Source: Propionibacteriaceae bacterium
Lineage (GTDB): Bacteria; Actinomycetota; Actinomycetes; Propionibacteriales; Propionibacteriaceae
Direction of reading: 5' to 3'
DNA length: 8,785 nt
Assembly: GCA_003158895.1 (NCBI GenBank)
Contig: PMLO01000155.1
Coordinates: 920 to 9,704 of the forward strand
The notes below the pieces were generated by a model. It had not been told where the DNA came from, did not search any database, and worked only from the letters and a program-made list of their open reading frames with translations. A program made the translations under genes and the position numbers. This document shows, in pieces, positions 5,352-8,785 of the stretch (within the stretch, counting starts at the first letter, position 1; each line of letters starts with the position of its first letter).

Positions 5352-6341
5352 GTGGCTACACCCCGCAGCACCAGTACGGACATCGCGCGCCTGGCCGGCG
5401 TCTCCAGGGCCACCGTCAGCTATGTACTCAACGCACGTGCCGACCAATCCATCTCCGAGGCGACGCGCAACCGGGTACTGGCCGCCGCGCGCCAGCTCAA
5501 CTACGTGCCCAACGCTGCATCGCGGGCTCTCCGTGGAGGCCAGTCGCGACTCGTCATGCTCATCAACTCGGGCATCCCCTGGAGCACGAACATCACGGAG
5601 ATCGAGGACGAGCTCACGCGCCTCGTCGCGGACTCCGGCCGCTCGCTCGTGGTCTGGCGTCGCCAAGGTCCCGAAGACCTGGTCTCAACCCTGGCGAACC
5701 TCGAGCCGTGCGTCGCGATGTCGATGAGCCTGCTCAGCGACGACGAGTCGGCCCTCCTCGCGACCGTGAAGATCCCGCTGGTGGAGAGCGACCTCGTCGC
5801 GCCCGGGAGCGACATCCCCGCTCGCCTTCAGGTGGAGCACCTCGTCGCCCACGGTCACGAACGGCTCGGCTACCTGACCACCTCCGAGCCGACGCTGCAG
5901 CGCTTCGCGACGCCCCGTACCGGCGGCTTCGTCGCCGCTTGCGAAGAGTTCAACCTCCCGGAGCCCAGGGTCGCCGCGCTTCCAGGCGGCCTTGAACTGA
6001 CCGTCGAGTCAGTCAAGGAGCAGCTCCAGGCCTGGCAGTCGGAACCGCATCCCGTGACCGCAGTCGCCTGCTTCAACGACTTCCACGCCGCCGTCTGTCT
6101 GACCGCGGCCGCCGAGCTCGGGCTGTGGGTGCCCGACGACCTGGCCGTGATGGGCCTGGACGACGACATCTTCGCCCCGCTCACCCGTCCAGCGCTGACA
6201 ACGATCAAGCTCGACCCGCACGGCCTTGCCCGCCACCTCTGGGCCACAGCCCAGTACCGCCTCCACGAGGCACCCGAACCACATCCGTACGTCATGGACG
6301 CTCGCGTCGTCGAACGCGCCAGCGTGTCCGAGCCGGTCTGA
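5352..6341 (+). CDS. LacI/GalR-family transcriptional regulator
   Basis: This is a sugar-responsive repressor of 329 residues, the normal length for the family. The N-terminal helix-turn-helix is TDIARLAGVSRATVSYVLN (9-27). The hinge helix that inserts into the minor groove is NAASRALRGG (54-63), and the rest is a periplasmic-binding-protein-like effector domain. Family landmarks in that domain are VACFNDFHAAVCLTAAAELG, then VPDDLAVMGLDDDIFAPLTRPALTTI. The GTG start is set by GAGGGAGG (5339-5346), 5 nt upstream. Two CACGTG-centred palindromes in its promoter indicate autoregulation. The oxidoreductase gene begins 26 bp after the stop with its own Shine-Dalgarno, so the two are almost certainly one transcript. 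The effector is probably a sugar or polyol handled by that enzyme, but it cannot be named. Confidence 0.96.
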   Translation: MATPRSTSTDIARLAGVSRATVSYVLNARADQSISEATRNRVLAAARQLNYVPNAASRALRGGQSRLVMLINSGIPWSTNITEIEDELTRLVADSGRSLVVWRRQGPEDLVSTLANLEPCVAMSMSLLSDDESALLATVKIPLVESDLVAPGSDIPARLQVEHLVAHGHERLGYLTTSEPTLQRFATPRTGGFVAACEEFNLPEPRVAALPGGLELTVESVKEQLQAWQSEPHPVTAVACFNDFHAAVCLTAAAELGLWVPDDLAVMGLDDDIFAPLTRPALTTIKLDPHGLARHLWATAQYRLHEAPEPHPYVMDARVVERASVSEPV

Positions 6342-6367
6342 CGGCCGGCGTCCGAGAGGAAACAGCC

Positions 6368-7507
6368 ATGAGCAACAAGGTCCCAGCCACACGCACCGGT
6401 CCGGTCGGCATCGGCGTGATCGGCGCCGGCATGATCAGCGATGCCTACGTCGGGAACCTGGTGAAGTGCCCGGACGTACGGGTCGTCGTCATCGGGGACA
6501 TCGACCCCGACAGGGCACGCGTCAAGGCCGAGCAGTACGGAACGGAGTGGGGTACGCCGGACGACGTGCTCGGCCACCGGGACGTCGAGCTGGTCATCAA
6601 CATCACCATCCCGCAGTCGCACGCCGAGGTCTCGTTGGCGGCCATTGGCTCCGGCAATCACGTCTGGACCGAGAAGCCGCTCACCACCAAACGCGAGACA
6701 GCCAGGGCGTTGCTCTACGCGGCCGAGCACGCCGGGCTCATGGTCGGAGTTGCGCCGGACACGGGCTATGGACCCGGCCTACAGACCGCCCGCCGGGTCA
6801 TCGCCCGCGGCGACATCGGCACACCGCTCTCGGCGCAGACCGCCATGCAGTACGCAGGCCCGGACCTGTTCCACCCGAACCCCGAGTTCCTCTTCGCTGC
6901 CGGCGCCGGGCCCCTGTTCGACATCGGTCCGTACTACCTGACCACCCTCGTCCACATCTTCGGGTCCTTCTCGCACGTCGCGGCGGTTGGGTCGATCGGC
7001 CACAAGACACGCACGATCGCGACGGGTCCGCGAGCCGGCACCGAGTTCCCCGTGAGCGTGCCGACCCATGTGAGTGCCATCGCGCAGTTCGCGAGCGGCG
7101 CCGTGTCGCAGAGCCTCATCAGCTTCGACTCGCCGAACCGGCGGATCGCCTTCGAGGTCATCGGCACCGAGGCCACCTTGTCCGTACCGGACCCCAACAT
7201 CTTTGGCGGCACGGTGCGGATCACGCCGAAGGTCGGGCTCGACCAGTTCGACGTCCCTACGGTCTGGACCGACATCGCCGAGGAGGAGGAGCGCTTCGGT
7301 CGCGGCGCAGGCGTCGTCGACATGGCCCGCTGCATCCGAAACGGCGGTACGCCGATCGCGTCCGGCGCTGTCGGCTTCCACGTGCTCGACGTCATGGCAT
7401 CGATGGCCGAGTCGATCCAGACGCACGAGTCGGTCGCGATCACCAGCTCGGTCCCTCCCGTACCGATGCTCCCTGAGGGCTGGAACCCATATGAGTCGAC
7501 GCTCTAG
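6368..7507 (+). CDS. Gfo/Idh/MocA-family NAD(P)-dependent oxidoreductase
   Basis: This is a cytoplasmic sugar or polyol dehydrogenase-type enzyme of 379 residues. The N-terminal Rossmann domain opens with GIGVIGAGMIS (14-24, GxGxxG). After the first beta-alpha pair comes VVVIGDIDPDRA, and the conserved EKP of the cofactor/catalytic site is at 102-104 (WTEKPLTT). The C-terminal domain shows GPLFDIGPYYLT (181-192). In the common family pattern Asp-X-X-X-His, Asp185 is present and the His position is Tyr189, a variant usual in the DxGPYY subgroup. AGAGGA lies about 7 nt before ATG 6368, which decides the start; the open frame reaches back into the lacI gene but not with a ribosome site. It is the second gene of the LacI operon and converges on the monooxygenase gene 24 bp away. 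The substrate is not determined; inositol, glucoside or aldose-type substrates are all seen in the family. Confidence 0.95.
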   Translation: MSNKVPATRTGPVGIGVIGAGMISDAYVGNLVKCPDVRVVVIGDIDPDRARVKAEQYGTEWGTPDDVLGHRDVELVINITIPQSHAEVSLAAIGSGNHVWTEKPLTTKRETARALLYAAEHAGLMVGVAPDTGYGPGLQTARRVIARGDIGTPLSAQTAMQYAGPDLFHPNPEFLFAAGAGPLFDIGPYYLTTLVHIFGSFSHVAAVGSIGHKTRTIATGPRAGTEFPVSVPTHVSAIAQFASGAVSQSLISFDSPNRRIAFEVIGTEATLSVPDPNIFGGTVRITPKVGLDQFDVPTVWTDIAEEEERFGRGAGVVDMARCIRNGGTPIASGAVGFHVLDVMASMAESIQTHESVAITSSVPPVPMLPEGWNPYESTL

Positions 7508-7531
7508 GACGCGGCCGTACGGACTCGTGGC

Positions 7532-8554
7532 TCAGCGCCAGCCGAGCCCCGGAGCGACGTGGGTGAGGATCGACTCGAGGACGTGGGCGTTGTAGTCGAC
7601 ACCCAGCTGGTTCGGCACCGTCAGCAGCACGGTGTCCGCGGCAGCGATCGCCGAGTCTCCGGCGAGCTGCTCGATGAGTTTGTCGGGCTCGGCCGCGTAC
7701 GAGCGTCCGAACACGGCCTGGAAGTCGTCGATCACGCCGATCGAGTCCTCGGAGTCGAGGTCATGGCCGAAGTAGGCACGGTCCTCGTCGGTGACCAGCG
7801 GGAAGATCGAGCGGCTGACCGAGACGCGCGGCTCGTGGTCATGGCCGGCTTCCTTCCAGGCTGTACGGAACGCCTCGATCTGGTCGGCCTGCTGCTCGTG
7901 GAACGGCTTGCCGCTCTCGTCGGTCTTCAGCGTCGAGCTCATGAGGTTCATGCCGAGCTGCGCGGCCCAGGCGCCCGTCGCGTTGGAGGCGGAGCCCCAC
8001 CAGATCCGGTCGCGGAGGCCGGGCGACTGCGGCTGGATCGCGAGCGGCCCCGGCTTGGGGTTGGGGAACATCGGCCGCGGGTTCGGCTCGGCGAAGCGGG
8101 CGCCGGCGATGACCTTGAGGTACGTCTCGGTGTTGGCGCGAGCCACGTCGGCCATCGTCTGGCCGTCGGGGGCGTCGTACCCGAAGTAGCGGAAGCCGTC
8201 GACGACCTGCTCGGGCGATCCTCGGCTCACGCCGAGCTGGAGCCGCCCGCTCGAGATCAGGTCGGCCGCGGCGGAGTCCTCCGCCATGTACATGGGGTTC
8301 TCATACCGCATGTCGATGACGCCCGTACCGATCTCGATCCGGCTCGTCCTCGCACCGACCGCGGCGAGCAGCGGGAACGGCGAGCCGAGCTGGTTGGCGA
8401 AGTGGTGGACGCGGAAGTACGCACCGTCCGCGCCCAGCTCCTCGGCCGCGACGGCGAGGTCGATGGACTGGTGGAGGACGTCCGCCGCTGACTGCGTCTT
8501 CGAGTGCGGCGAGGACGACCAGTGGCCGAAGGACAAGAATCCGATCTTCTTCAC
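7532..8554 (-). CDS. LLM-class flavin-dependent oxidoreductase (luciferase-like monooxygenase)
   Basis: This is a 340-residue protein with a TIM-barrel bacterial-luciferase-like fold that uses reduced flavin (FMN or F420) and usually oxygen. Family landmarks: KKIGFLSFGHW at the start, ADGAYFRVHHFANQLGSPFPLLAA (42-65, first strands and helices with the conserved HHF), IEIGTGVIDMRYENPMYMAED (73-93), GRLQLGVSRGSPEQ (103-116), IWWGSASNATGAWAAQLGMNL (184-204) and the C-terminal TVPNQLGVDYNAHVLESI. This is a distinct, widespread LLM subgroup whose members mostly lack assigned substrates. Start: the frame is open from a TTG at 8572, but I prefer GTG 8554, because homologues as I recall them begin at MKKIGFLSFGHW; a GAAGG lies 11 nt upstream. 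It is convergent with the oxidoreductase and is probably independent of the LacI operon. Function beyond family is unknown. Confidence 0.94.
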   Translation of the reverse strand: MKKIGFLSFGHWSSSPHSKTQSAADVLHQSIDLAVAAEELGADGAYFRVHHFANQLGSPFPLLAAVGARTSRIEIGTGVIDMRYENPMYMAEDSAAADLISSGRLQLGVSRGSPEQVVDGFRYFGYDAPDGQTMADVARANTETYLKVIAGARFAEPNPRPMFPNPKPGPLAIQPQSPGLRDRIWWGSASNATGAWAAQLGMNLMSSTLKTDESGKPFHEQQADQIEAFRTAWKEAGHDHEPRVSVSRSIFPLVTDEDRAYFGHDLDSEDSIGVIDDFQAVFGRSYAAEPDKLIEQLAGDSAIAAADTVLLTVPNQLGVDYNAHVLESILTHVAPGLGWR

Positions 8555-8785
8555 AGGTAGTTCAACCTTCAATCATTCGGGCCTATTCCGGCGTTCCGGA
8601 CCCATCCGACAGGCAATCGGTGCTGGTGATGCGCGACACGCCGGACGCGACGCCACTGGCGCCTCCATTGCCTGTGGGGCGGCCGCGAGACGGTCGATGC
8701 GGCGGGGTACGGGTCACGTGGTCGATCATTGGTGGTTCGGCACGGTAGTCTTACCTACCAGATGCCCGTGAAGTCTTACCCCGGG
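8555..8785. other. Non-coding region upstream of the monooxygenase gene
   Basis: This 231-bp stretch holds no supportable gene. It contains ACAGGCAAT (8609-8617) with its reverse complement ATTGCCTGT (8667-8675), and the AGTCTTACC repeats at the edge. No convincing -10/-35 pair for the monooxygenase was found on the minus strand. On the plus strand TAGTCT (8746-8751) is a possible -10 for a rightward gene outside the window. Confidence 0.5.
8747..8780 (+). repeat. Direct repeat of 9 bp near the right edge
   Basis: AGTCTTACC occurs at 8747-8755 and again at 8772-8780, a 25-bp period. The first copy also sits in GGTAG (8744-8748) / CTACC (8755-8759), a 5-bp inverted pair. The region is non-coding and upstream of the monooxygenase gene. 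It may be an operator for a regulator or a neighbour beyond the window. A frame starting ATG 8762 is open to the edge (8 codons), too short to call. Confidence 0.4.

Noticed and set aside
5169..5666. N-terminal extension of the lipoprotein frame to 386 residues
   Set aside because: It would run into the lacI-type coding region and bury a perfect lipoprotein signal peptide in the middle of the protein.
6125..6367. N-terminal extension of the oxidoreductase frame into lacI
   Set aside because: The Rossmann domain starts right after ATG 6368, which has its own Shine-Dalgarno; the extension is an out-of-frame shadow of lacI.
5870..6730. 286-codon minus-strand frame over lacI and the oxidoreductase
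   Set aside because: It has no family signature or ribosome site and overlaps two well-supported genes on the other strand.
1..8785. Search for tRNA, CRISPR, insertion sequence ends, att sites and riboswitches
   Set aside because: I saw no cloverleaf with a GTTCGAATC-type arm, no regular spaced repeats, no transposase and no long terminal inverted repeats by eye.

Overview
The window is high-GC, with strong GC bias at third codon positions, GTG starts, a Tat-like lipoprotein signal, TANNNT-type -10 boxes and LacI/TetR/LLM-class proteins of actinobacterial type. I infer an actinomycete (Actinomycetota). A Nocardioides/Propionibacteriales-like chromosome is plausible, but the sequence alone does not fix the genus. 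There are no insertion sequences, CRISPR arrays, tRNAs or rRNAs that I can see.

Layout. (1) 1-1889, minus strand: the front of a carbohydrate ABC import operon, made of a lipoprotein solute-binding protein followed by the first permease, which runs off the left edge. (2) 1890-2667: a divergent TetR-family regulator. The shared intergenic region carries a clear promoter for the transporter (TTGACA, 17 bp, TAGTGT) and two overlapping 11-bp palindromes on and beside its -35 box. (3) 2749-5168: four unrelated-looking small genes. They are a cytosolic or membrane-tethered protein of unknown function with a C-terminal glycine zipper (+), a class I SAM-dependent methyltransferase (-), a YezG/DUF600-type immunity-like protein (-) and a small secreted lipoprotein with a low-complexity linker (-). 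The three minus-strand genes lack Shine-Dalgarno sequences, and each has a -10-like hexamer 6-7 nt before its ATG, as leaderless genes do. (4) 5169-7507: a LacI-family regulator and a Gfo/Idh/MocA-family oxidoreductase in one plus-strand operon. Two related CACGTG-centred palindromes bracket the promoter. (5) 7532-8785: a convergent LLM-class flavin-dependent monooxygenase-like gene, then about 230 bp of non-coding DNA with short direct and inverted repeats at the right edge.

How it fits together. Regions 1-2 look like a sugar uptake operon under local TetR control, although sugar importers are more often controlled by LacI, GntR or ROK proteins. Region 4 looks like an autoregulated sugar- or polyol-catabolic module in which the LacI protein senses the substrate or product of the dehydrogenase. 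Whether regions 1 and 4 act on the same sugar is unknown; the CACGTG operators are not found at the transporter promoter. I did not find a convincing wholly new system. The best leads are the two operator arrays, a 12-bp perfect hairpin inside the first codons of the permease, the unassigned glycine-zipper protein and the orphan immunity-like gene.
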